DNA of 64,000 bases from Streptomyces sp. NBC_01197 (GTDB lineage: Bacteria; Actinomycetota; Actinomycetes; Streptomycetales; Streptomycetaceae), in the NCBI RefSeq assembly GCF_036010505.1, contig NZ_CP108569.1:1116001-1180000 (forward strand), written 5' to 3'. This document shows, piece after piece, positions 48,344 through 57,600 of the stretch; the first letter of the stretch is position 1; each line of letters opens with the position of its first letter. Below the pieces are notes generated by a model that was given only the letters and a program-made list of their open reading frames with translations, ran no database searches and was not told the origin of the DNA. Made by a program: the position numbers and the translations under genes.

Positions 48344-49816
48344 ATGAGCAATTTCGAAATTGGCTCTCCTCCGGCTACCCCACAACAGTGGGTGGACTAC
48401 CTCCACTCCAAGTTGCTGACAGCCAGGGGAAGTTACAGGAAGTTCAGCGAGTACTACGACGGCAACCATCAGAAGATGGCCTTTGCTCAGGCTCGCCACA
48501 AGAAGCAGTACGCCGAACTCTTCGAGAGATGGTGTGACAACTTCTCGGGTCTCATCGTGGACTCAGTGAATGAACGAATGGCCATTGATGGCTTTCGGAT
48601 GACTGATGAACCTGATGCGGACAAGGACGCTCGGGAAATCTGGCAGCGGAATTTCATGGACTCTGACTCAAATGAGGCTCACCTTGACGCCTTGATCTAT
48701 GGCATTGCCTATGCAGTTGTGTGGGCTGACTCTGATGGCAAGCCCACAATCACTGTGGAGTCTGCTCAGAACATGGTGGTTCAGTACAAGCCCGGCTCCC
48801 GAAGGGAGATTGAGGCAGCGGCCAAGTTCTACACAGACGACTGGGGTCGAGAGTGGGTGACTCTCTGGCTTCCCAATTCTGTCTACCGGTTCATAAATGG
48901 TGCAGATGCAGGTTGGGTGGGAAACAAGCGGGAACCTAACCCTCTTCTCGAAGTGCCCGTGATCCCTATCAACAACCGCTCTCGAATAGCTGGAGATCCC
49001 ATCTCGGATCTGTCAGTGGTAATCCCCATTCAGGATGCGATCAACAAGATTGTTTCTGACGCTTTGCTGGCATCTGAGTATGCAGCTTGGCCGCAGAGAT
49101 GGGTTACTGGGCTTGAGATTCAGACAGATGAGAATGACAACCCCCTCCCTCCCTTTGATTCCGGAGTGGATAAAGTGCTTCAGGCTAGTGACCCCACTTC
49201 CAAGTTTGGTCAATTTGAAGCAGCCGACTTGGGAAACTACGTCACTCTTGTTGACATGCTGGTTCAGCACATGGCTAGCATCTCTAGAATCCCCTTCCAT
49301 TACTTCCTCCTTAACGGAGGAACAGCCCCTTCAGGAGAGGCAATCACCTCCGCTGAAGCAGGGCTTATTTCAAAGACTCGTGAACGAATGCTTCACTTCG
49401 GTGAGGCATGGGAACGGGTCATGCGACTTTGCTTCAAGGTCATGAAAGACCCTAAGGCAGAGGCATTCGGTGCAGAGATTATCTGGAGAGATCCTGAGAA
49501 CCGTACCGAGGCACAGCACATGGACGCTCTTCTGAAACTCAAGATGATTGGCGTCCCGGTTAACCAGCTCCTCTCGGATGCTGGCTACACACCTCAGCAG
49601 ATTGACCGCTTTCAGGAGATGCGTAAGCAAGATGCTAAGGACGCCACAGAGATTCAGAAGCTCATGCCTCAGCCTGAAATAGGCACAGGCGGTCTGCCTG
49701 GATCTGACAAGCAAGACCCTGGTGCTAAGCCTGTCGGGAATGACCCCAAGGCTGCTAAGGCAGCCTCCAAGGCCCCTCAGGGCAACTCTGGAAACCAGGC
49801 CAGGAAGACGGGCTAA
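48344..49816 (+). CDS. Portal protein (SPP1 gp6-like)
   Basis: 490 residues from ATG 48344 (GGAGG upstream). Front YYDGNHQKMAFAQ, then FSGLIVDSVNERMAIDGF, IPINNRSRIAGDPISDL, and HYFLLNGGTAPSGEAI, the standard order for actinophage portals. Forms the dodecameric DNA channel at one capsid vertex. Confidence 0.9.
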   Translation: MSNFEIGSPPATPQQWVDYLHSKLLTARGSYRKFSEYYDGNHQKMAFAQARHKKQYAELFERWCDNFSGLIVDSVNERMAIDGFRMTDEPDADKDAREIWQRNFMDSDSNEAHLDALIYGIAYAVVWADSDGKPTITVESAQNMVVQYKPGSRREIEAAAKFYTDDWGREWVTLWLPNSVYRFINGADAGWVGNKREPNPLLEVPVIPINNRSRIAGDPISDLSVVIPIQDAINKIVSDALLASEYAAWPQRWVTGLEIQTDENDNPLPPFDSGVDKVLQASDPTSKFGQFEAADLGNYVTLVDMLVQHMASISRIPFHYFLLNGGTAPSGEAITSAEAGLISKTRERMLHFGEAWERVMRLCFKVMKDPKAEAFGAEIIWRDPENRTEAQHMDALLKLKMIGVPVNQLLSDAGYTPQQIDRFQEMRKQDAKDATEIQKLMPQPEIGTGGLPGSDKQDPGAKPVGNDPKAAKAASKAPQGNSGNQARKTG

Positions 49817-49867
49817 GGCCCGTCCGTTTCACACGGTCTCTAACCGAAATGGTTGGGGGCCTTTTTT
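49815..49867 (+). terminator. Hairpin after the portal gene
   Basis: AAGGCCC at the portal stop pairs with GGGGGCCTT before TTTTTT; an inner AACC-GAAAT-GGTT stem lies between. Confidence 0.65.
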
Positions 49868-49902
49868 GATGCCTTCAACCAGCCGAAATGGACGGTTCGA
49901 TT

Positions 49903-50484
49903 ATGAGTGAAGAGAACACGACTGAGACCACAGCCACTGTTGGGACCGAAACGGGACAGCAGGGCACTGGTACTCAGCCGACGGTAGAGGAGCTTATTGC
50001 CGAGCGCGATAAGTGGAAGACCCTTTCGAGGACCAACGAGGACCGCTGGAAGGAAGCCTCTCAGGAGAGGGACCAGCTTAAGCAGTCTGGAATGACTGAC
50101 CAGGAGAAGGCCCTAGAGGCTGCTCGTGCGGAGGGCCGAACCTCTGCCTATTCCGAGGTTGGGTCGCGTCTTGTCGAGTCTGAGCTTAAGGCTGCGGCTG
50201 CAACCAATGGAGTTCAGCTCCCAGACCTGAAGTTTGTCAATACCTCTCAGTTCGTAGATGCCAATGGGCTTCCGGTCTCTGACCAGATCAATGCCTTTGT
50301 CACTTCACTTCCCAAGCCCGCCACTGGTTCTGAGTTTGCTCAGGATCTTGGCCTTGGACGGCAGGGAGGGGCTATTGGCCCTGACCAGCTTTCCCATGCA
50401 GATCTTTCCAATATGACTCCCACTGAGATCAACAAGGCCCGTGTAGATGGCCGCCTTGATGCACTCATGCGAGGAGATCTCTGA
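49903..50484 (+). CDS. Scaffolding protein
   Basis: 193 residues, Thr-rich front, coiled coil (VEELIAERDKWKTLSRTNEDR split around Asp), Gln-rich middle and C-terminal LSNMTPTEINKARVDGRLD, a pattern common in actinophage scaffolds. Between portal and capsid genes. ATG 49903 or the in-frame ATG 49888. Confidence 0.8.
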   Translation: MSEENTTETTATVGTETGQQGTGTQPTVEELIAERDKWKTLSRTNEDRWKEASQERDQLKQSGMTDQEKALEAARAEGRTSAYSEVGSRLVESELKAAAATNGVQLPDLKFVNTSQFVDANGLPVSDQINAFVTSLPKPATGSEFAQDLGLGRQGGAIGPDQLSHADLSNMTPTEINKARVDGRLDALMRGDL

Positions 50485-50503
50485 CATACCTGTGAGGTAA
50501 TTC

Positions 50504-51571
50504 ATGGCTCTTTACACCCAGTCTGGCAACAACACTGGAGCTGGTCAGCTCCAGACCACAACTGGCCATTTCATTCCCGAGATTTGGACCGCTCAGCTCC
50601 TCCAGGACATTGAGGAGAATCTTGTTCTGAGTGGTTCCCCCTTCACCAACCGGAACTACGAGGGTGAATTTCGGCGTGAGGGAGACGTTATTCGCATCCC
50701 TCACTTCGTTGATGGCACCGTTTCGGACAAGGGCCTGGTTAAGGCATACGGCGAGATTGGCGACCCGGATCACGCTCAGCTTGAGTACATGAAGATGACC
50801 GTTGCTAAGGGTTCCAGTTTCCACCTGGAGATTGACGCTCTTCACCAGCTCCAGACCAAGTCCGGTATTGACCTGATGAGCAATCTTGTTGCTCAGCGTG
50901 CTCGTGCTTCGGCTCTGGCGATTGATGAGCTGGTGGCCCTCACCCTCATTGCAGGGCTTTCGGGTAAGGACCTGAACGGTGCTGCGGACCGCAACGCCAC
51001 GGTCTCTGGCCTTCCGGCACTGGAGCTTGGTGCGATCAGCACTGTCCAGGCGGCTCAGGTCAACGCCCCTGCTACTGCGACGCTGTCTGTGTACGACTAC
51101 ATCGTCAAGATGCTTGAGACCCTGGACACCCGCTCTGCTCCGCAGGACCGCTGGCTCTTTGTCTCTCCGCGTATGCGTTCGCTGCTTCTGCGAGACCCGC
51201 TGTTCATTGACGCCTCGCAGCATGGTGGGGGTGGCTCGGTTGTGGCCTCTGGTCAGATTGGCTCGATCCTCGGTCTCCCGGTTGTTGTGGCCAATGCCCT
51301 TGGTAACCACACTCGTCCGTCCAGCCCTGTTATCCGAAAGGGCAACCAGAAGTTCGAGTCTGTTGATCTCTTCATGGGCTCGACTTCTGCGGTTTCTGTT
51401 GTGATGCCTTTCGCTCAGATGGAGACTTACAAGCCTGAGAAGTCGTTTACGGACGCTGTCAAGAGCCGGGTTATCTATGACGCCAAGGTGTGCCGTCCCG
51501 AACAGCTCCTGATTGCTCAGGGTGTTGAGGCTGAGATCGTTACGCACAACACTCCGGCTGGCACTCCGTAA
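50504..51571 (+). CDS. Major capsid protein (HK97 fold, P22 coat-like)
   Basis: 355 residues. GHFIPEIWTAQLLQDIEENL and the RRFGDVIRIP-like RREGDVIRIPHF block are typical of phage coats of this type; DRWLFVSPRMRSLLL is the P domain. Placed after the scaffold. Expected to be the most abundant virion protein. Confidence 0.9.
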   Translation: MALYTQSGNNTGAGQLQTTTGHFIPEIWTAQLLQDIEENLVLSGSPFTNRNYEGEFRREGDVIRIPHFVDGTVSDKGLVKAYGEIGDPDHAQLEYMKMTVAKGSSFHLEIDALHQLQTKSGIDLMSNLVAQRARASALAIDELVALTLIAGLSGKDLNGAADRNATVSGLPALELGAISTVQAAQVNAPATATLSVYDYIVKMLETLDTRSAPQDRWLFVSPRMRSLLLRDPLFIDASQHGGGGSVVASGQIGSILGLPVVVANALGNHTRPSSPVIRKGNQKFESVDLFMGSTSAVSVVMPFAQMETYKPEKSFTDAVKSRVIYDAKVCRPEQLLIAQGVEAEIVTHNTPAGTP

Positions 51572-51604
51572 GACGCTCCTTCCCTTTGAAGGGAGGGATG
51601 TCTA

Positions 51605-52156
51605 GTGGCTCTTGTCACTGTAGAAGAGGTGGCCACCCGTCTTGGGTGGCCCCTCACTGACCCTGAGAAAGCTCAGGTCGAACTGTTCATTTCAGATGTC
51701 ACAGCCCTTATTGAGGACTACTGCAACAAGGACTTTGACCGACGAGAGAACGAGTCCTTTGACCTTCCTGGCAGTTGTGAGCCATGGCTGAAGGTACCTA
51801 AGAGGTATCTGCCCTATCTGACTGTCACAGCTGTTGCTGTAGATGGAGAGGTAGTTGCTGACTGGGAGTACAAACACCAGACACTCACTCGTGCTCTTGG
51901 CTTTGGAGATCTCGTCACCGTCACTGGCTCTTGGGGATACACCAATGTCCCTGGACCGGTGAAGGTAGCTGCCTCTGCTGAGGTAATCCGTTGGAGAGCC
52001 ATCTCCCCTGGTGTCGTCTCGGAGAGGACTGGAGAACGCGAGGTTGCGTATGAGTACGGAACTTCTGCTCAGTCCCAGACCCTTTCCGATGCAGCCAAGG
52101 CGGCTCTCAAGAGGTACCGGCCATCTGTAGCTGTCCTCTCTCTGGAGAGGGGCTGA
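51605..52156 (+). CDS. Head-tail connector protein (Ad1 type)
   Basis: 183 residues: TVEEVATRLGWPLTDPEKAQ helical front as in gp6-like adaptors, then a beta-rich insertion (VTAVAVDGEVV). Binds the portal after packaging. GTG 51605 follows GGAGGG. Confidence 0.82.
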   Translation: MALVTVEEVATRLGWPLTDPEKAQVELFISDVTALIEDYCNKDFDRRENESFDLPGSCEPWLKVPKRYLPYLTVTAVAVDGEVVADWEYKHQTLTRALGFGDLVTVTGSWGYTNVPGPVKVAASAEVIRWRAISPGVVSERTGEREVAYEYGTSAQSQTLSDAAKAALKRYRPSVAVLSLERG

Positions 52157-52160
52157 GGCC

Positions 52161-52484
52161 ATGTTTGATGAGGTAGTGGAGTTCTACTCAGCTGAAGAGC
52201 TGGAAGGCTCTTACACGGTCAAGAGGGATTGGGGAAACCCCACGTTGGTCCTCACCTCTCGTGCCTCGGTACAGCCGGACCGGGTGTTTGAGACCAGGTC
52301 CCCAGAGAGGGACTTGGCTCAGTCCAGGCTCCATGTGTACGTCCCTTACACCGAAGTTCTTTCAGAAAACGACCGCTGTAAGTGGCGGGGAGATTGGTAC
52401 GAGATTGATGGCCCTCCCCAGCTCTGGCCCTATGGGACTACCCGTCACACTCACCTACTGATTTGGAAGGCGAGTAACGGATGA
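52161..52484 (+). CDS. Head-tail stopper (head closure) protein
   Basis: 107 residues, beta-rich, with SRLHVYVPYTE and DWYEIDGPPQLWP as in siphovirus head closure proteins. Position between adaptor and tail completion genes supports this. Confidence 0.78.
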   Translation: MFDEVVEFYSAEELEGSYTVKRDWGNPTLVLTSRASVQPDRVFETRSPERDLAQSRLHVYVPYTEVLSENDRCKWRGDWYEIDGPPQLWPYGTTRHTHLLIWKASNG

Positions 52485-52825
52485 GTAGAGGAATCACCTT
52501 TACCCCTGGCTGGGAAGATGCAATGTTCTCCACTCTTGAGTGTGGGGCACTGGTTGCAGAAGTTGCGGAACGAATTCGAATTGCTGTCATCCGGGAGGCT
52601 CCCAGGAACTCCAGCACTCATACGAACTGGAACCAGATCAAGAAGAACATCACTGCTTCTGTTGAGAGAGACGCCAGAGGCTATTACGGCGAAGTCACCA
52701 TTGAAGAGAATGACAAGGTTCGCCACGCGCTCCTCCAGGACCGTGGCTGGACTGACAGAGCCGGAAGGCATCACAAGGGCCTCCAGTACATGAAGGAGGC
52801 GCTACTGAGGGAGCGGATTGAATGA
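52481..52825 (+). CDS. Neck/tail completion protein (HK97 gp10-like)
   Basis: 114 residues; IAVIREAPRNS and the GYYGEVTIEEN segment with a C-terminal basic helix match gp10-like connectors. Overlaps both neighbours by 4 bp. Confidence 0.72.
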   Translation: MSRGITFTPGWEDAMFSTLECGALVAEVAERIRIAVIREAPRNSSTHTNWNQIKKNITASVERDARGYYGEVTIEENDKVRHALLQDRGWTDRAGRHHKGLQYMKEALLRERIE

Positions 52826-53202
52826 TTGTTGATCCTGTTGACTCAGTAGTCATCTTCCTCAGAACCTTCCCTGATCTGCCCAAGGCCGTTGGAGATCTAA
52901 ACGCAAGGAATGTCGGAGATCCCACTCTCTATGTGTTCTCCACTGGTGGTTTTCGGATGCTCCGAGAGTCCATGGACAGGACAGACATCAAATATGAGGT
53001 CTACCACCAGGACAGGGAAACTGCGGTTGCACTGGCCTTTGAGGTTAGAGAGCACTTGCTTTCAAGCCTCCCAGGGGTTGTGGCTGGCAATGCCTATGTG
53101 CTGGACGTAGGAGAGGTAAATCAGCCCTACTACGATCCCGACCCCACTTCTCGTGAGCATGTGTATTGCGGGGAGATCGCCCTCTTCTACGTTCAAAATT
53201 GA
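52822..53202 (+). CDS. Tail terminator protein
   Basis: 126 residues: VVIFLRTFPDLPKA, YEVYHQDRETAVALAFEVREHL and a final beta strand, the order seen in tail terminators that cap the tube before head joining. Confidence 0.78.
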   Translation: MIVDPVDSVVIFLRTFPDLPKAVGDLNARNVGDPTLYVFSTGGFRMLRESMDRTDIKYEVYHQDRETAVALAFEVREHLLSSLPGVVAGNAYVLDVGEVNQPYYDPDPTSREHVYCGEIALFYVQN

Positions 53203-53215
53203 TTAAGGAGTACAT

Positions 53216-53797
53216 ATGCCTTCTGGAGATGCACAGAAGATTCGCTTTGCACCTGATGGTGCTATCTATCTCGCCCCGACTGGTGGCGGTCTTGTCCTTC
53301 CGACTGATGTCGGTGATGGGGCTACCCCGCCCACTGGATACAAGGCGCTTGGCTATGTCTCGGATGCTGGTGTGACCATTACCCCTGCTATTCAGACCAC
53401 GCCTCTGAATGCCTGGCAGTCTGCGGCCCCTGTTCTGTACAACGTGGACTCCGCTAGCTTCCAGCTCTCTGCGACCCTGATTGAGGCCAACAAGCTGGTT
53501 ACTGAGAACTTCTTCGGTGCCACCTGGACTGAGGTTATGGATCAGTCGAGTCAGCCCACTGGGGACTACCGCCTGGACCTGTCCACCACACCGGATCTCC
53601 AGGAGTTCTCGGTCGTCGTGGACTGGAAGTACAAGACCAATCTGTGGCGTGCGGTTGTCGGCCGGGCCATGGTTACTGAGCGAGGGGCTATCACCCTTCA
53701 GCGGACTCAGAACCAGAGCTACGAGCTGACCATTAATGCCATGGACAACTCTGGGAGCCTGGGCTACATCCTCACCAATGAGTCTATGACTGCCTAA
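53216..53797 (+). CDS. Major tail (tube) protein
   Basis: 193 residues, ends EQSYELTINAMD-like (QSYELTINAMDNSG); IYLAPTGGGLVLPTD start and GYVSDAGVTI are hallmarks of actinophage tube proteins. Its gene is followed by a terminator, as expected for a very abundant product. Confidence 0.88.
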   Translation: MPSGDAQKIRFAPDGAIYLAPTGGGLVLPTDVGDGATPPTGYKALGYVSDAGVTITPAIQTTPLNAWQSAAPVLYNVDSASFQLSATLIEANKLVTENFFGATWTEVMDQSSQPTGDYRLDLSTTPDLQEFSVVVDWKYKTNLWRAVVGRAMVTERGAITLQRTQNQSYELTINAMDNSGSLGYILTNESMTA

Positions 53798-53800
53798 AAT

Positions 53801-53814
53801 GTTGCATAGAGGCC
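53801..53814 (+). promoter_or_regulatory. Near-match to the repressor-site consensus after the tail tube gene
   Basis: GTTGCATAGAGGCC, one mismatch to GTTGNNAAGAGGCC; last four bases are part of the terminator stem. Confidence 0.35.
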
Positions 53815-53837
53815 GGGGAGATGAGCACTCCCCGGCC
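53811..53837 (+). terminator. Terminator after the tail tube gene
   Basis: GGCCGGGGAG / CTCCCCGGCC perfect 10-bp stem with 7-nt loop and TTTCTCTTT. Confidence 0.88.
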
Positions 53838-53878
53838 TTTCTCTTTCTCTCTCACATACCCCTGCTTGGAGAACCCCT

Positions 53879-54606
53879 ATGACTACTGCACCGCGCAAGA
53901 CCGCAGCCCCTAAGTTCGCTGCGAAGGCTCTTGAGGCAGCCCCTGAGGTTGCTGAGGACAAGACCAACGAGTTTGAGTTCAAGGGTCAGACCTACAGCAC
54001 TCCCGGTGACCCTATGGCGCTTGACTACTTCGCTCTTCAGGATGCCGAGTCGGAGGCTGACATTATCGAAATCCTTGTTGGTGAAGAGGGTTGGGCTCAG
54101 TTCCGTGCCACTCGTCCGACTGTTGGTGAGTTCCAGGAGTTCTCGGAGCTTGCTAACAAGTCTATTGGCTGGGGTGAAGAGGGAAACTGACCCGGACAGT
54201 ACGCATTCTCCAGGAGTACAGCGACGAGCTTGAAGCAGACCTTCAGGAATTCTTCCAAGTAGATCTGCTGGACTTCTGGAGAGGCAAGCTGTCCCTCCGC
54301 AAGATTGATGTTTATATCCGGTCCTTGCTGAAGAAGCACGGCCGCTCTGTACTTCTTATGGCTCTTGACGAGACGTCAGAGTGGGGTCCTGAGGGATACC
54401 TCCTGGCTCGCATCTCCGATGCCCTTGAGCTGTCGAATTACTACTTCATCCAGGCCAACACCTCCGAAGATCAGAAGGAAGGGATTCCTGCCCCTGAGGC
54501 ATTCCCGAGACCTGGACAGCCTATTTCCGAAGAGGAAACCCCCAAGCATGAATTTGCTTCCGGCCACGAGGTGGCTGACTTCTTTAACCAGATGAGCAAC
54601 CTTTGA
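53879..54606 (+). CDS. Tail assembly chaperones G and GT (programmed -1 frameshift)
   Basis: Frame 0 gives the 103-residue G product (53879-54190), Ala/Lys-rich front then PTVGEFQEFSELA. At 54181-54187 the heptamer GGGAAAC precedes the stop; a -1 slip continues to 54606, adding 139 residues (RILQEYSDELEADLQEFF ... VADFFNQMSNL) for a 242-residue GT. Both chaperone the tape measure during tail assembly. Confidence 0.9.
54181..54187 (+). other. Slippery site GGGAAAC
   Basis: Read as G GGA AAC in frame 0, with TGA next; pairs well after -1 slip (GGG AAA). One base differs from the lambda G/GT heptamer GGGAAAG. Confidence 0.9.
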
Positions 54607-54616
54607 GGAGGGCCTT

Positions 54617-57600
54617 ATGGCAACAGCAGGTAGTGGCCGTGGGCCCATAAAGGTTGGCTCAGGGTATATCGATGTATACCCCTCTGTGGATGAAAAGAAG
54701 ATCAAGGCTCTTAAGGCAGAGCTTCAAAAGCAACTTTCTGCTGCTGGTATTGCAGCCGGTAAGGACTTCTCAGAGGGTGTCGCTAAGGGGATGGCTAATA
54801 TCCCCAAGGCTTCCGCTGTAGCAGCTAAGGAAGCCAAGGAAGCTGTCGAGAAGGCAGCCCTGGACTCCAAGAAGGTCTTGAAGAAGATCGAGAAGGAAGT
54901 CACTGCTGCCTATGGGGAAGAGGCTGGTAAGCGCTTCAAGCAGGCTCAGAAGTTTGAAGCCGAGAAGGCCAAATTGGTTGAGAAGACTTCTGCTGCTACC
55001 AAGAAGGCTCTCCAGTCCACTCTTGCTGCTGAGAAGAAGAATGCTGAAGCTCGTGCTGCTGCTAACTCGGATGCAGAGAAGTCTAAGGTCAAGTCTGCTG
55101 AGGATGCCGCTGCTGTTGTAAAGAGGATTCGCAAGGAAGAGGAAGCCTCTGCTGCTACTCAGGCTAAGGCCCTGATGGCACACAACAAGATGGTCTTCTC
55201 TGCTTATGCAGAGAACGAGAAGCGCAAGCAGACTGCTGCTGCTGCGTCGGCCAAGGCTGAGATGAAATGGGCTACCACAGTTGCCTCTGCCTATGCGGAG
55301 AATGAAAAGCGCAAGCAGAAGGCCATTGCTGAGACAGCAGCCCTTCAGCGCACTCAGATGACCAATATCCGCCGGACGATGGTCAGGGATCTCCAGACAC
55401 AGCTGGACAGCTCCAGGGACTATTCCAGGGCTCTTCAGGACCAGGTAAGTGGGTATCGCCGATCCGTTACAGATCTCAACCGCACTGCTGCCGCTAGGAA
55501 CAAGCCTATTCAGCAGGTCTGGAAGAGCCACGGTCACGCTATTGAGACTGTTGGCACTCAGGCCACTGAGACTGGGAAGCTCATCACCACCAATTTGCTT
55601 GGTCCGCTGGCTCTTGTAGCTGGTGCACTGACCACTATTGGTGTGAAGTCTGCTGACTCTCTGAAGCTCGGTCAGATGGGCCTCATGGGCTCTGGTGTCT
55701 CTGCTAAGGACTCCCTCAGTGCTCTGACAAAGATACGTCAGTACGGCGTAGATACGCCGTATTCCATTGAGGACATGCAGACATACATTGTCCGCTATAT
55801 CCGATCCATTGAGTCCCACGACAAGGACTTTAAGTCTCCCAACGTTTCCAAGCAGAATGCAGCAGGTAGGCGAGCTGCAAACAAGGCTGGGGACCTTGTC
55901 ATGATGGTCGGTGACAACGCCGCCCGTGCGGGAAACCTGGACCCTTCGCTGGTTCAGCGAGGCATGTACGCAATTGACATGATGTTGGACTCTGGCCGAG
56001 TAAACACCAGGCAGGTAAAGCAGTTTGCCCAGGCTGCCGGTGTCTCTGTTGAAGAGATGTCCCTTATGCTGGGATTCACAGACTCCAAGGATAAGAAAAA
56101 GGGCACCGCTTCTGCACAGATGCTCAAGAAGATGGCCAATGCCTCCAAGACTGGTGGTATTGACTCTCAGGACCTTATTAATGAACTCCTGAAGAACTGG
56201 AGTGGTCCTAGCGGATCTAAGGGCCGTGCAGCTCAGGTAGGTACTTCTACCATTTCCGGAAAGCTCCAGCAGCTCAAGGAACAGACTCAGGTTGGTCTGG
56301 GAAACCTTTTTGCTAAGCCCAACAAGAAGACTGGAATTGTTGAGTACACCGGTCTTGGCGAAAAGCTCATGGGCAAGAAGGTAGCCAAGTACAAGACTGA
56401 CAGGTTCGGCTTCAAGATCGCAGATGGCTACGAATATCAAGGTGGCCTTCTCAATGATGCCAAGGACTTTGCAAAGGGCCAGAAGGGCAATGCAGTTGGC
56501 CTGATGAACACCTTCTTCGACTCGATCGGCACATTCGCTAAGCAGATCAAGTGGGCTGCTGACTTCATGAATGGGAACCCTGAGTGGAAGTCGTTCTTCA
56601 AGTCTCTGGTGAAGATGGCTGCTATGGCAGCTCCGTTCATTCTTGCTCTCGGTCTTGCTACCAAGATCTTCGGCAAGATAACCAAGCTTCTTGGCTCAGC
56701 TTTTACTCCGATCAAGGCGCTTGGTAAGGGAATTGTTGGTGTTGGTAAGGGTGCCCGTGCAGCAACTCGTGTAGGTCGACAGGCTGTTTCTGGAATCTCC
56801 TCCGCCCGTAATGGCAATGGATACCTCCAGGGCTACCGAGACCGCCGCACAGACCTTCGCGGTGGGGACACCCGTGGACCTATTCGCAGGACCACTGACA
56901 GGGCTCGTGGTCGCAACACACAGACCAACAACAGCCTTGACGGACTCAACCGTCAGATCTCTAATACCGACGACATCATTAAGCAGGTGGAGGAAAGGAC
57001 TAAGCAGCTCCAGAGGCAGATCCGGGATCTTAACGGACTGACCATGGACGAGCTTATCCACCAGTTTGGTGGAGGCTCTTCTGCTACTGGCAGTCTCCAG
57101 ACTGCTGCTACCCATTCTGGTGAGGCTGTCAGCTCCACTCAGACTCAGATTCGTCAGCTAAATGACCAGAACCTTCACGGAGTTCAGCAGGAATTCACCA
57201 CCTTCACAGAGAAGGTCGAGCTTTCCGCTAAGGCTGTAGGCAATGCCAAGGAAGCCGTTACCGACCTGAACAAGAAGAACTTCACTTCGCTGAAGGTATC
57301 TGTGGACTCTGCCCATGGCACGGTTACAGATCTCAAGGACAAGATTGACCAGACTGGTCACTCGGTTAGCGAACTGGACAAGAAGAAGCTCACGGCTCTT
57401 AAGACTCAGCAGATTGAGTCTACGAAGAATCAAGTTCAGCATCTGGTATCCGAATTGAAGAATGCCGCTCAGCATGTAGGCACGCTGAACGGAAAGTCCC
57501 TCAAGGGTCTCCGTAAGGAGATCACCTCTACCACTACTGCTGCCAATAATCTGTCCAAGAAGCTCAAGGAGCTTATATCCAGGGTTACTTCACTCAATGG

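Noticed and set aside
50465..51547. 360-codon frame antisense to the capsid gene
   Set aside because: Opposes late transcription and has no ribosome site; shadow of strong codon bias.
54770..56440. 556-codon minus-strand frame in the tape measure gene
   Set aside because: Leu/Ser/Gly-rich shadow of a Lys/Ala-rich coiled coil on the other strand.
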